This document shows, piece by piece, positions 1-7,381 of a stretch of 64,000 bases of DNA (positions are counted from its first letter, which is position 1; each line of letters begins with the position of its first letter). Under the pieces are notes generated by a model. The model saw nothing but the letters and a program-made list of their open reading frames with translations. It made no database searches and was not told the DNA's origin. A program made the translations under genes and the position numbers. This DNA comes from Erysipelotrichales bacterium. Its GTDB lineage: Bacteria > Bacillota_I > Bacilli_A > RFN20 > CAG-826. The stretch spans positions 56,745-120,744 of the forward strand of contig JAFLUZ010000003.1 of NCBI GenBank assembly GCA_022508535.1, written 5' to 3'.

Positions 1-109
1 TAAAGTTTCCTCGCCATTAATTATACACCATTTATCTTAAATATTTATAAAATATTTATGCGTTACCAATGAAAATAGTTTATTATAATAATTAAAGGAG
101 TTGGTCAAA

Positions 110-1378
110 ATGAAAAAGTGGATTTTTCCTTTAGTGTTCATAATTTTAGAATTGATTTTTGCCATTTTGTTTTTAACTCCAAAAATTGTAAGTGCATTAC
201 CACAGTTCTTTTTGTGGATTAGAGATTTATTTAATATTATTTTAACGGCGATTAGTAGATTGCTCCATTTGCCTACATTTGTGAACAATGGTGAAACTAA
301 TTACATTATTGCAAATACGATTAGTTTATTCATTGTAAATTTTATTATATTTAGTATTTATTTCATATCATTTGCATTAGTTGAAAACAAAAGAAAAAAA
401 GAAGTTAAGCAGGAGAATGTAGATTTGTCTCCTAAAAGCGAATTTGATCCAGTATTCTTTGAAAGAAGAATCCCAATTATGCGCCTTGCATTTATATGGA
501 TTCCACTTAATTTGTGGCTTTTATACTATTTTTTGCTAAATTCTAAAGATATGCAGGAGAATTTTGCCAAAAACGCTGCAGGATTATATGCCATTTTTGA
601 ACAAAATATAAATTTTTATAACACAAATGCTGTACCATTAATTGAGCAAGATGATGGCATAAAGTTTGTAATTTTGCTTATTGGTCTCTTATTTGTTGGT
701 GGATTATATTGGATTATTTTTTCATTTTTTGCAGTTGTCTTCAAAAAGCCACTGGCAAAAGCCAAAGCAAATCGTGCATTAAAAGAACATGAGAAGCGTG
801 TCAGTGCTTTACAAAATGAAGAAACTTTTATCGAAAATATTGATATTTTAGAACACGCAAAGTTCACACACAATAAATCAATTGTGGATACAATTGCAAC
901 GATAGATATTAAGGAGATTAATGAGAAAGAAAAAAACGAACGCCAAAATTATTTTGATGACTTAGCTCAAGGCATTGTGGATTTAGGTGTAGAAGAAAGA
1001 AAGACTCTAGAAGTCGCTAAACCAAATTTAGAAAGAAAACCACTAAGAATTGTTTATCCATCAATGGATAGTGTTACTGACACTATAATTAACGAAGAAA
1101 CCAAACAAGAAATTATTATTGAAAAAGTTGAAACGAAAGAAGAGCCAGCAATTATCTTAGATTCTAAATTTGATGTTTTAGATACAAAGCATACGCCAAA
1201 TTTGGAAACATTTGAAAAAGAAGAAGTAAATGAAGACATTAGCGAAGATATTGTTAAGCCATTGAATCCGACAAAATTAAGAAAGCCAGTTAAAGTCATA
1301 CCAGTTAAGCCTAAAAATGTGCCTTTAAAGGATTTAGTTAATGAAGATGAAGTAAAGGTGGAAGATGATAATGATTAA
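110..1378 (+). CDS. Four-helix membrane protein with long charged C-terminal tail, unknown function
   Basis: I do not recognise this protein (422 residues from the ATG at 110). The sequence shows four hydrophobic segments, near residues 5-28, 65-92, 124-145 and 183-210, then about 200 polar residues rich in Glu, Lys and Asp, probably cytoplasmic. A TTG at 101 is also in frame, but the AGGAG at 96-100 sits 9 nt before the ATG at 110, so the ATG is the better start. The stop overlaps the beginning of ung, suggesting translational coupling. A weak promoter (TTACCA, then TATAAT at 84-89, 15-nt spacer) lies just upstream. Confidence 0.75.
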   Translation: MKKWIFPLVFIILELIFAILFLTPKIVSALPQFFLWIRDLFNIILTAISRLLHLPTFVNNGETNYIIANTISLFIVNFIIFSIYFISFALVENKRKKEVKQENVDLSPKSEFDPVFFERRIPIMRLAFIWIPLNLWLLYYFLLNSKDMQENFAKNAAGLYAIFEQNINFYNTNAVPLIEQDDGIKFVILLIGLLFVGGLYWIIFSFFAVVFKKPLAKAKANRALKEHEKRVSALQNEETFIENIDILEHAKFTHNKSIVDTIATIDIKEINEKEKNERQNYFDDLAQGIVDLGVEERKTLEVAKPNLERKPLRIVYPSMDSVTDTIINEETKQEIIIEKVETKEEPAIILDSKFDVLDTKHTPNLETFEKEEVNEDISEDIVKPLNPTKLRKPVKVIPVKPKNVPLKDLVNEDEVKVEDDND

Positions 1379-2030
1379 GACTTGGGAAGAGTTATTTTTA
1401 GAGATAAAGCAAAAAGATTATGCTAAAAGAATTAATCAAATTTTATCAGATGAATATGCATATTACGTAGTTTACCCACCGAGAAAAGATATGTTTAAAG
1501 CTTTTCAATTAACACCACTTGAAAATGTTAAAGTTGTAATAATTGGTCAAGATCCATATCATGAAGAAAATCAGGCAATGGGATTATCTTTTTCCGTACC
1601 AAATGGTGTAGCATTACCGCCATCACTTATCAACATTTATAAAGAAATAGAAAATAATTTTGGAATTAAAATGAAAAACAATGGTGATTTAACCTATCTA
1701 GCTAAGCAAGGAGTTCTTTTATTAAATACTATCTTGAGTGTTAGAAAATCAACACCATTATCGCACCAAAATATTGGATATGATAAATTTGTGCAGGATG
1801 TTTTATCGGCAATAAACGAACAGAAACAACCTATTGTATTTATGCTATGGGGAAGTTATGCAAGAAGTTTGAAAAAGTATTTAAATAATCCTAACCATTT
1901 AATTTTAGAGTCGACACACCCTTCGCCTTTATCGGCAAATCGAGGTGGATTCTTTAACCAATATCATTTTTTGAAAGCTAATAAATATTTAAAAGATCAC
2001 GGATTAAGCGAAATAAATTGGCAAAATTAA
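1371..2030 (+). CDS. ung: Uracil-DNA glycosylase
   Basis: Family 1 uracil-DNA glycosylase, which removes uracil from DNA to start base-excision repair. The water-activating loop GQDPYH (catalytic Asp about residue 61), the uracil-binding LLLNTILSV segment and the HPSPLS minor-groove loop near residue 185 are all present. Length (219) is normal for the family. ATG codons occur at 1365 and 1371; AAAGGTGG at 1353-1360 is better spaced for 1371. It overlaps the upstream membrane-protein gene by 8 bases and ends at a bidirectional terminator. Confidence 0.95.
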   Translation: MIKTWEELFLEIKQKDYAKRINQILSDEYAYYVVYPPRKDMFKAFQLTPLENVKVVIIGQDPYHEENQAMGLSFSVPNGVALPPSLINIYKEIENNFGIKMKNNGDLTYLAKQGVLLLNTILSVRKSTPLSHQNIGYDKFVQDVLSAINEQKQPIVFMLWGSYARSLKKYLNNPNHLILESTHPSPLSANRGGFFNQYHFLKANKYLKDHGLSEINWQN

Positions 2031-2060
2031 AAAAGTCCACATTAAATGGACTTTTTTGCT
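2031..2060. terminator. Bidirectional terminator between ung and the gerQ-like gene
   Basis: Inverted repeat AAAAGTCCA / TGGACTTTT (2031-2039 and 2047-2055) with a 7-nt loop and T runs on both strands. It separates two convergent genes. Confidence 0.85.
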
Positions 2061-2527
2061 GGAACATTAGGTTTTTCGTAAAACACCATATAATCAATGT
2101 AAACACCTAATATTACTAAATAGTTTTTTGGGTCTTCCTCAGATTCAATTGAAATGTGATCTATAGCCCCATAAAGAATTCTTCCTTCAAAAGTGACATT
2201 ATGCCATTCACTTGCGTCTGTAAATGAACAATATACTTTTACTTTTTTGCCTCTGTTTGCTTGAGCAATGTCAGCGTATGTATAACTCATACAAATTTGA
2301 TCATTATTTTGTTGTGCGTTTAGTGGGCCTTTTTCTACGAAAATTGCCTCTTCAAATCCATTTTGTTGTGGCATTTGTGTTTGCGGTGGTTGTTGCATAT
2401 GTTGCATTTGATTTCCAGCATTAGGCATAGGTGGTTGTGGCCCTTGCATTTGAGGGTTTGGCATATTTTGATTGAAATTTGGGTAAGGTGCACCGTAATA
2501 ATTTGGCGGTGGTGTCATTCTATCCAT
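2042..2527 (-). CDS. gerQ: GerQ-like spore coat protein
   Basis: The C-terminal 85 residues match the pattern I recall for GerQ (YwdL) of Bacillus: an SYTYADIAQANRGKKVKVYC block, a SEWHNVTFEGRI block, then DHISIE, the aligned LVILGVYIDYMVF block and an acidic or aromatic end. GerQ is a coat protein needed for the cortex hydrolase CwlJ and is cross-linked by transglutaminase in Bacillus. The first 58 residues are rich in Pro, Gln, Asn and Met, as in known GerQ proteins, but I do not see the N-terminal Lys cluster used for cross-linking. The start is ATG 2527, 9 nt after an AAGGAG; a TTG at 2554 precedes the ribosome site. A sigma-E-like promoter lies upstream. The family call is strong; the role in a spore is inferred. 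Confidence 0.75.
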   Translation of the reverse strand: MDRMTPPPNYYGAPYPNFNQNMPNPQMQGPQPPMPNAGNQMQHMQQPPQTQMPQQNGFEEAIFVEKGPLNAQQNNDQICMSYTYADIAQANRGKKVKVYCSFTDASEWHNVTFEGRILYGAIDHISIESEEDPKNYLVILGVYIDYMVFYEKPNVPAKKSI

Positions 2528-2557
2528 ATAAAAAATCTCCTTTTTCTTGTTCAATGA

Positions 2558-2586
2558 AATATATGCATTTAATTGGGCGAATGTGC
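2558..2586 (-). promoter_or_regulatory. Sigma-E-like promoter of the gerQ-like gene
   Basis: On the minus strand GCACATT (2586-2580), a 14-nt spacer and CATATATT (2565-2558). The Bacillus sigma-E consensus is KMATATT, about 14 nt, CATACAHT, so six of seven -35 positions agree and the -10 keeps the CATA-A-T frame. The predicted start lies about 25 nt before the ATG. No good sigma-A promoter is visible here on this strand. Confidence 0.45.
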
Positions 2587-2594
2587 ACTTTCTC

Positions 2595-2623
2595 TTTATT
2601 TTTTATTATATAAAAGCTATAAT
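2595..2623 (+). promoter_or_regulatory. Promoter of the TPP riboswitch-thiT transcript
   Basis: TATAAT at 2618-2623 with a weak -35 (TTTATT, 2595-2600) at 17 nt. It lies immediately upstream of the TPP aptamer, so the transcript would begin close to its first helix. Confidence 0.55.
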
Positions 2624-2626
2624 ATT

Positions 2627-2712
2627 TGCACGGGAGCTTAGTGAACTAGGCTGAGAGGAAGTTTTTAACTTCGACCGAACCTGATCTAGGTAATTCTAGC
2701 GTAGGGATGTTT
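2627..2712 (+). ncRNA. TPP riboswitch (THI element)
   Basis: The conserved THI-box blocks occur in order: GGGAGCTT, GGCTGAGAGGAAG, then ACCGAACCTGATCTAGGTAA, and TTCTAGCGTAGGGA. The aptamer binds thiamin pyrophosphate and sits upstream of thiT, the substrate subunit of a thiamin ECF transporter, which fits the ligand. Only a short T run follows, without a strong terminator hairpin. Instead CCTCCT at 2720-2725 can pair with the AGGAGG ribosome site of thiT at 2739-2744, so control is probably translational. Confidence 0.93.
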
Positions 2713-2719
2713 TTTATTT

Positions 2720-2744
2720 CCTCCTAGAATTTGATTTAAGGAGG
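2720..2744 (+). promoter_or_regulatory. Ribosome-site-sequestering hairpin of thiT
   Basis: CCTCCT (2720-2725) is the exact complement of AGGAGG (2739-2744), the Shine-Dalgarno of thiT, with a 13-nt loop between. This is a plausible expression platform for the TPP riboswitch just upstream. Confidence 0.6.
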
Positions 2745-2751
2745 TATACTT

Positions 2752-3285
2752 ATGAGCAGGACAAAAAAAATAACATTAACAGCAATGATGATTTCTATGG
2801 CAGTTGTTGTTAATCAAATCTTGGAATTAATTCCTTTATTACAATTAACAGATGGTGGCACATTTTTCTCATTTACCATGCTTCCAATCATCTTTGTGGC
2901 TTTAATGCTTGGACCAATTTGGGGTGTTTTTGCCGGCTTTACTTACGGCTTATTATCATTTATTTTAGCAAGAAGCAATTATGGTCCAGTTAGTATGATT
3001 TTCGACTATCTTTTAGCCTCAAGTGTAGTAGGATTAATTGGTTTGTTGAAAAAACAATTTAAATCAGGTAAGACTTTAATTGTTGTTGCAGGTATTTGTG
3101 TTTGCTTTATATTAAGATGTTTATCAAAAACATGCTCAAGTGTTTTTGTTTTTGAAGTATCCTTCGTGGAAGGAATAATTTATAACGGACCAGTGGATTT
3201 ATCTTCTGCCGTAATGGTTATAGTTTTATTCTTATTGTCTGAAAAAAGAGTACGTAGTTATGCATTAAAGAATTCCATGATTTAA
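2752..3285 (+). CDS. thiT: Thiamin ECF transporter substrate-binding subunit ThiT
   Basis: Small very hydrophobic protein (177 residues) with about six membrane helices, the size and pattern of ECF-type S components. The segment around residues 36-62 (GTFFSFTMLPIIFVALMLGP, then WGVFAG) resembles ThiT. The TPP riboswitch directly upstream assigns thiamin as substrate. It would work with the shared EcfA/EcfA'/EcfT energizing module, which is not in this window. The start has AAGGAGG at 2738-2744, 7 nt away. Confidence 0.88.
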   Translation: MSRTKKITLTAMMISMAVVVNQILELIPLLQLTDGGTFFSFTMLPIIFVALMLGPIWGVFAGFTYGLLSFILARSNYGPVSMIFDYLLASSVVGLIGLLKKQFKSGKTLIVVAGICVCFILRCLSKTCSSVFVFEVSFVEGIIYNGPVDLSSAVMVIVLFLLSEKRVRSYALKNSMI

Positions 3286-3290
3286 AAAAT

Positions 3291-3311
3291 ATGATATTAT
3301 TAAAATATCAT
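3291..3311. repeat. 8-bp inverted repeat before the DUF3137 gene
   Basis: ATGATATT (3291-3298), 5-nt loop, AATATCAT (3304-3311), ending directly before the AAGGAGG ribosome site. It could be an operator or an mRNA hairpin; no T run follows, so it is not a convincing terminator. Confidence 0.4.
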
Positions 3312-3325
3312 AAGGAGGAATTACC

Positions 3326-4210
3326 ATGAACGAACAAAAAGAAGAATTAGAAAGAAGACGAAAAGAGTTTTTGAACTATTTCAAAAGAGCTAAGACAATC
3401 AATTATGTTGTTTTAATGTTATCGGTGGTATTATTTATTGGTTTATTTATTGTTTTCCATAAAATGGAACAAGACACAATTGGTTTTATTGTCTGTATTG
3501 TGATTGTAATTGCATTATTTGCCTATGTAAATGTTGTAAAACGTAATATTAACAAATACACAGTAGATTACATAAAAAAATATTATGAAGATACAACCAA
3601 AGTAATAGTGAACAACATCGGTATTGAAACTTTTGAATCATTGGTAGAAGATGACATTGATGTAAAAAAAGTAACTGAAGCAAGAATCATGAAAGATGTT
3701 TGCTATACAAGATCTCGTAATATTGTAAAGTTTAATTTAGATGATAAGGAAATTGAATTGGGGGATTTACTATTTAAAACCACTAATCCCAATGATGCTA
3801 AAAAACCTATAATTGCATTTTGTGGGAAGTTTATGCAATTCATAAGCAGTAAAAACTTAGAAGGTAGAACATTAATATATAGAAAAACAAAACAGGAAAA
3901 TTGTTTTGGGCCAACTGATATTGATGGACTTGAAAAAATAATTGATGATGAAGAGTTATTAGTTTATTCTTCAGATAAAAATTTTGATAAAAACTTTACA
4001 AAGAAGATGTTATCAATTCTAAGAAATATTAAGATTGATGATAATTTATTTGATTTAACAGTAGCAGCGAATAGTAATCTTGTTTCTATTGCTATGAGTT
4101 ATTCAGATAAATTAATGGTCATACCTTTATATGATGAAACACCTATCGAATCATTTGTAAAATTCCAAAATGATTTAGGTGTTATGAAAGATTTTATAAA
4201 AGAACTTTAA
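3326..4210 (+). CDS. DUF3137-like membrane protein
   Basis: 294 residues with two adjacent hydrophobic segments (about 29-48 and 55-71) and a larger soluble C-terminal part. The C-terminal layout (a GKFMQF segment, then a segment beginning SSDKNFDKNFTKKMLSILRN and ending with YSDKLMVIPLYDE) resembles DUF3137 proteins by memory; function unknown. A good AAGGAGG precedes the ATG. It lies 40 bases after thiT and may share its transcript. Confidence 0.6.
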   Translation: MNEQKEELERRRKEFLNYFKRAKTINYVVLMLSVVLFIGLFIVFHKMEQDTIGFIVCIVIVIALFAYVNVVKRNINKYTVDYIKKYYEDTTKVIVNNIGIETFESLVEDDIDVKKVTEARIMKDVCYTRSRNIVKFNLDDKEIELGDLLFKTTNPNDAKKPIIAFCGKFMQFISSKNLEGRTLIYRKTKQENCFGPTDIDGLEKIIDDEELLVYSSDKNFDKNFTKKMLSILRNIKIDDNLFDLTVAANSNLVSIAMSYSDKLMVIPLYDETPIESFVKFQNDLGVMKDFIKEL

Positions 4211-4215
4211 GAACT

Positions 4216-4242
4216 AAGGTACATATTAATGTACCTTTTTTA
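4216..4242 (+). terminator. Rho-independent terminator
   Basis: AAGGTACAT (4216-4224), loop ATTA, ATGTACCTT (4229-4237), then a T run to 4241. Confidence 0.85.
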
Positions 4243-4253
4243 TTTTTGTTAAG

Positions 4254-4282
4254 TTGATATATCATTTGTGTTGTGCAATAAT
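4254..4282 (+). promoter_or_regulatory. Sigma-A promoter of the Ntdp-like gene
   Basis: TTGATA (4254-4259), 17-nt spacer, AATAAT (4277-4282), placed between a terminator and the downstream gene. Confidence 0.65.
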
Positions 4283-4328
4283 AATTATGAACTAAATTGT
4301 TAGTTGTTAATAAGGAAGAAGGATTTAT

Positions 4329-4850
4329 ATGTGTTTGAAAGATCAATGGGTTCAAATACATAGTTTTAAACACAATGGGCGATTGCATAGATATTGGGAA
4401 AGGAACTATGTATTAGAAGATAATGAAAATTATTTTATAGTTGCTAGCAATCGTACAAGAGTTGTGGAAGCCGACGGGAGAAGATGGTATACGCACGAAC
4501 CTGCAATTACAATTTTCTCTAAAAAAGATTGGTACAATGTAATTGCCATGTTAAAAAATGAAGGCATTTGTTATTATTGTAATATTGCTTCACCAAGTAT
4601 TGAAGATGATGGAAAAATTAAATATATAGACTATGATTTAGATTTAAAACTATATCCAGATAACAATATCAAAGTTTTAGATGAAAAAGAATATGAAAAG
4701 CATCGTCAGAAGTATGGATATAACGAAGATTTAGATTTGGTTCTTCGTAATGAAGTGTCTAAAATTCATTATCTAATGCAAAAAAGATATTTTCCATTTG
4801 ATGATAAAAAAATAATTGAACTGCACGAAAAATTTATGAATATTAAATAA
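4329..4850 (+). CDS. Nucleoside tri-/diphosphate phosphatase, DUF402 (YgaC/Ntdp family)
   Basis: 173 residues that follow the Staphylococcus Ntdp / Bacillus YgaC proteins closely: an N-terminal IHSFKHNGRLHRYW block, a VVEADGRRWYTHEPAI block, then W-NVIAM, the ICYYCNIASPS segment and the metal-binding IDYDLDLKLYPD signature with a following LDEKEYE. The family hydrolyses nucleoside tri- and diphosphates with divalent metal; the exact substrate here is not shown. It is monocistronic, with its own promoter and a terminator downstream. Confidence 0.88.
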   Translation: MCLKDQWVQIHSFKHNGRLHRYWERNYVLEDNENYFIVASNRTRVVEADGRRWYTHEPAITIFSKKDWYNVIAMLKNEGICYYCNIASPSIEDDGKIKYIDYDLDLKLYPDNNIKVLDEKEYEKHRQKYGYNEDLDLVLRNEVSKIHYLMQKRYFPFDDKKIIELHEKFMNIK

Positions 4851-4880
4851 AATGAGCAATCGATTTAGATTGCTCATTTT
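4849..4880. terminator. Bidirectional terminator
   Basis: AAAATGAGCAAT (4849-4860), 8-nt loop, ATTGCTCATTTT (4869-4880), between the converging Ntdp-like and reductase genes. Confidence 0.88.
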
Positions 4881-5767
4881 ATTATTTCTTTTAAAATTTT
4901 TATTTCGTTTAATCCAGGTTGTATGCGGAATTTTTTGTTTTCATAACGTGCAACATCGCCAATTGCGAATACATTTTTTAAACTTGTTTGATAATGTCCG
5001 TTTACAACTATACCGTTATTAATAGTTTCTAGACCAAATGTATTAACTAGAGGAATGTTTCCATAATTTACAAACACATAATCGACGCACAATATTTCTT
5101 CATTATTTGTTTCAACATTTCGAATAACTAAACTTTCCAGTAAACTGTTGGACATATTAATTTTTATAGGGATATAAGGTGTCTTAACAATAACATTTCT
5201 TATGTCTTTTATAGTCTCAAAATTGCCTCTAAATTCTCTTCTACGATGAATAATGGTTACATATTCTGAGATTTTAGAAATTTCTTTTGTCCAGTCGAGT
5301 GCAGAATCTCCTCCACCAAGTACTAAAACATCTTTATCTTTTAATGTTGATAAATCTTTTAGCGAATAAAGAATATTATGACACTTATCTTCATTTTCTA
5401 ATCCCATTGGTCTAGGTGAAGAGGATCCTAATCCAACAGCGATAATTACATATTTAGCTTGATAAGTTGATTTTGTTGTTTCAATTTGGATTGTACCGTT
5501 TGATTTTATTGCAGTGACTTTTTCATTTGAATTTATTGTAATATTTGGATTTTGCTCACATTTTTTAACTAAATCACTTATATAATCTTTGGCAATTATG
5601 GATGGTATACCATCTATATCCACGATTTCTTTTTCTGGATATAGTCTAGTAATTTGTCCACCTAAAAAATCTTCTGCCTCAATTATTAAGATTTGTTTAT
5701 CGTTAGAAAATTCAAGTGCAGCATTCAATCCAATTGGTCCACCGCCGATAACGATAATGTCAAACAT
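4874..5767 (-). CDS. Ferredoxin/flavodoxin-NADP reductase, thioredoxin-reductase-like
   Basis: 297-residue FAD/NAD(P)H oxidoreductase. It has the N-terminal GGGPIG dinucleotide fold, the FLGGQITRLYPEKEIVDIDG segment typical of YumC-type reductases, the NADPH fold (VLGGGDSALDW) near residue 150 followed by HRR, and a final FAIGD motif. The CxxC of true thioredoxin reductases is absent, supporting electron transfer to ferredoxin or flavodoxin. It ends soon after the second FAD motif and lacks the longer C-terminal tail of Bacillus YumC. AAGGAG precedes the ATG at proper distance. Confidence 0.85.
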   Translation of the reverse strand: MFDIIVIGGGPIGLNAALEFSNDKQILIIEAEDFLGGQITRLYPEKEIVDIDGIPSIIAKDYISDLVKKCEQNPNITINSNEKVTAIKSNGTIQIETTKSTYQAKYVIIAVGLGSSSPRPMGLENEDKCHNILYSLKDLSTLKDKDVLVLGGGDSALDWTKEISKISEYVTIIHRRREFRGNFETIKDIRNVIVKTPYIPIKINMSNSLLESLVIRNVETNNEEILCVDYVFVNYGNIPLVNTFGLETINNGIVVNGHYQTSLKNVFAIGDVARYENKKFRIQPGLNEIKILKEIIK

Positions 5768-5853
5768 AAAACCAACTCCTTGAATATATTATATTTATTT
5801 ATCTAATTTTTTGAAACAAACTTTTTGTTATTTGAAACATTATTATATCTTTG

Positions 5854-5862
5854 TGATATAAT
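5854..5862 (+). promoter_or_regulatory. Extended -10 promoter of the tsaE operon
   Basis: TGA-TATAAT at 5854-5862 with a possible TTGAAA at 5832-5837 (19-nt spacer, long). It lies between the divergent reductase and tsaE. Confidence 0.5.
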
Positions 5863-5885
5863 AAAGCACAAAGTAAGGTGTTAAT

Positions 5886-6359
5886 ATGGAAATCAAGTTT
5901 AAAAGTCATTCAAAAGAAGAAACTATTGAGTTGGGTAAGTTGGTTTCTCAATTTGTTTTTCGTGGTAGCGTTTTAACTTTAACTGGTGATTTGGGAGCTG
6001 GAAAAACAACATTCACTGGAGGAGTTGCCAAAGGACTTGAAATTGAAGAAAAAGTTTCATCACCTACTTTTAATATTATGAAGTGCTATTTCAAAGGAAA
6101 AATTCCTCTATATCATATTGATGCATACCGCTTAGAAGAAGGAACGAATAAAGTTTTAGGTTTAGAGGAATTCATCGAAGGTGATGGAGTATGTCTCATT
6201 GAGTGGCCTAATTTTATTGAAGAATTAATTGATAATAAAATGGCATTAAACATTGAAATTCATCATGTTGATTTAAATACACGTAGTTTTAAAATTGTAA
6301 CGGAGAATAAAAAATATAGCGGTCTTTTTGACGCTATAAAGGAGAGATATCATGATTAG
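5886..6359 (+). CDS. tsaE: tRNA t6A biosynthesis ATPase TsaE
   Basis: 157 residues with the TsaE P-loop GDLGAGKTT near residue 37, SSPTFNI, the HIDAYRL motif and a conserved IEWP. TsaE drives the turnover of the TsaB-TsaD complex that adds threonylcarbamoyl to A37 of ANN-decoding tRNAs. It overlaps tsaB by 8 bases and leads a tsaE-tsaB-rimI-tsaD operon, the usual order in Bacilli. Confidence 0.95.
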   Translation: MEIKFKSHSKEETIELGKLVSQFVFRGSVLTLTGDLGAGKTTFTGGVAKGLEIEEKVSSPTFNIMKCYFKGKIPLYHIDAYRLEEGTNKVLGLEEFIEGDGVCLIEWPNFIEELIDNKMALNIEIHHVDLNTRSFKIVTENKKYSGLFDAIKERYHD

Positions 6360-6936
6360 TATTTTATTAGATAGTTCTGATAAGTATCTAGCAGTAGGAA
6401 TTGCTAAAGATGGTAAACTAGTTGATTCAATTCAATATGAAGCTTGGCAAAGACAAAGTGAAATGATGATTACTGAATTAGAGTCAATTTTGAAAAAAAA
6501 CAATATAACTAGATTTGATATCTCGAATGTAGTATGTGGCATAGGGCCTGGTTCTTATACAGGAGTAAGAATTTCTTTGACGATTGCTAAAGTTATGGTG
6601 ATGGCATTAAATATTCCTCTTTTCACCGTTTCATCTTTACACATTTTAAAAGATGATAAATTACCATCAATTTGTGTTATAAACGCTCGTAGTGGAAGAA
6701 GTTATGTCGGTGTTTATGAAAATGAAACAGTTATTTTAAAAGATCAAATCATGAAAAATGATGAATTAATAAGCTATATTAATGAGCATTCTAATTATGC
6801 AATTTGTGGTGATGTAAATCATTTAGGAATTGATGGTAAAATTAGTAATGTTCTTGAACAAATGACCATGTTATTGCCACATTTAAAAGAAGAAACAAAT
6901 CATTTAGGTGTAACACCTGTTTATATGAAGGATTAG
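6352..6936 (+). CDS. tsaB: tRNA t6A biosynthesis scaffold TsaB
   Basis: 194 residues with the ASKHA-fold N-terminus (ILLDSSDKYLAVGI) and the diagnostic IGPGSYTGVRI motif near residue 64. TsaB is the inactive paralogue that dimerises with TsaD. The protein is somewhat shorter than typical homologues (about 220-230), so part of the C-terminal domain is reduced. It is translationally coupled to tsaE and followed 2 bases later by rimI. Confidence 0.93.
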   Translation: MISILLDSSDKYLAVGIAKDGKLVDSIQYEAWQRQSEMMITELESILKKNNITRFDISNVVCGIGPGSYTGVRISLTIAKVMVMALNIPLFTVSSLHILKDDKLPSICVINARSGRSYVGVYENETVILKDQIMKNDELISYINEHSNYAICGDVNHLGIDGKISNVLEQMTMLLPHLKEETNHLGVTPVYMKD

Positions 6937-6938
6937 TT

Positions 6939-7379
6939 ATGTTAATACGACCAATGAAAGAAGAAGACTTAGATAAAGTCTTAGCAATTGAAAATAATAG
7001 TTTCATTTCCCCTTGGAATAGGGAGCAATTCCTATATGAACTAAATGACAATCCTTATGCAGTACTTATGGTTGCAGATTTTGAAGGTGTAATATGTGGC
7101 TTTATTGATTTTTGGATTACCTTTGATGTCGCTCAATTAAATCAAATTGCGGTTCATGAAGGATTAAGAAGAAAAGGAATTGGAGAAGTCTTATTGACTG
7201 ATATGATCAATAGAGTAAGTGAACAGGAAGTAACTAAAATAACTTTAGAAGTTCGTACTCACAATGAAAAAGCTATTGCGTTATATCAAAAGCATGGATT
7301 TAAAGAAGAATTAATTAAAAAACACTATTACGACAATGGTGATGATGCAATTTTTATGATTAAGGAGGTTGGTGAATAA
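6939..7379 (+). CDS. rimI: Ribosomal protein S18 alanine N-acetyltransferase RimI
   Basis: 146-residue GNAT enzyme. Motif A is seen as LNQIAVHEGLRRKGIGEVLL near residue 66-85, with the acetyl-CoA binding R-x-x-G-I-G, and the LEVRTHNEKAIALYQKHGF block typical of RimI follows. Position between tsaB and tsaD is the conserved RimI location in Firmicutes. The S18 substrate is inferred from family and synteny. Confidence 0.9.
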   Translation: MLIRPMKEEDLDKVLAIENNSFISPWNREQFLYELNDNPYAVLMVADFEGVICGFIDFWITFDVAQLNQIAVHEGLRRKGIGEVLLTDMINRVSEQEVTKITLEVRTHNEKAIALYQKHGFKEELIKKHYYDNGDDAIFMIKEVGE

Positions 7380-7381
7380 TT

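Noticed and set aside
2224..2557. Open frames on the plus strand antisense to the gerQ-like gene
   Set aside because: Their composition mirrors the Pro/Gln-rich region opposite and they lack ribosome sites.
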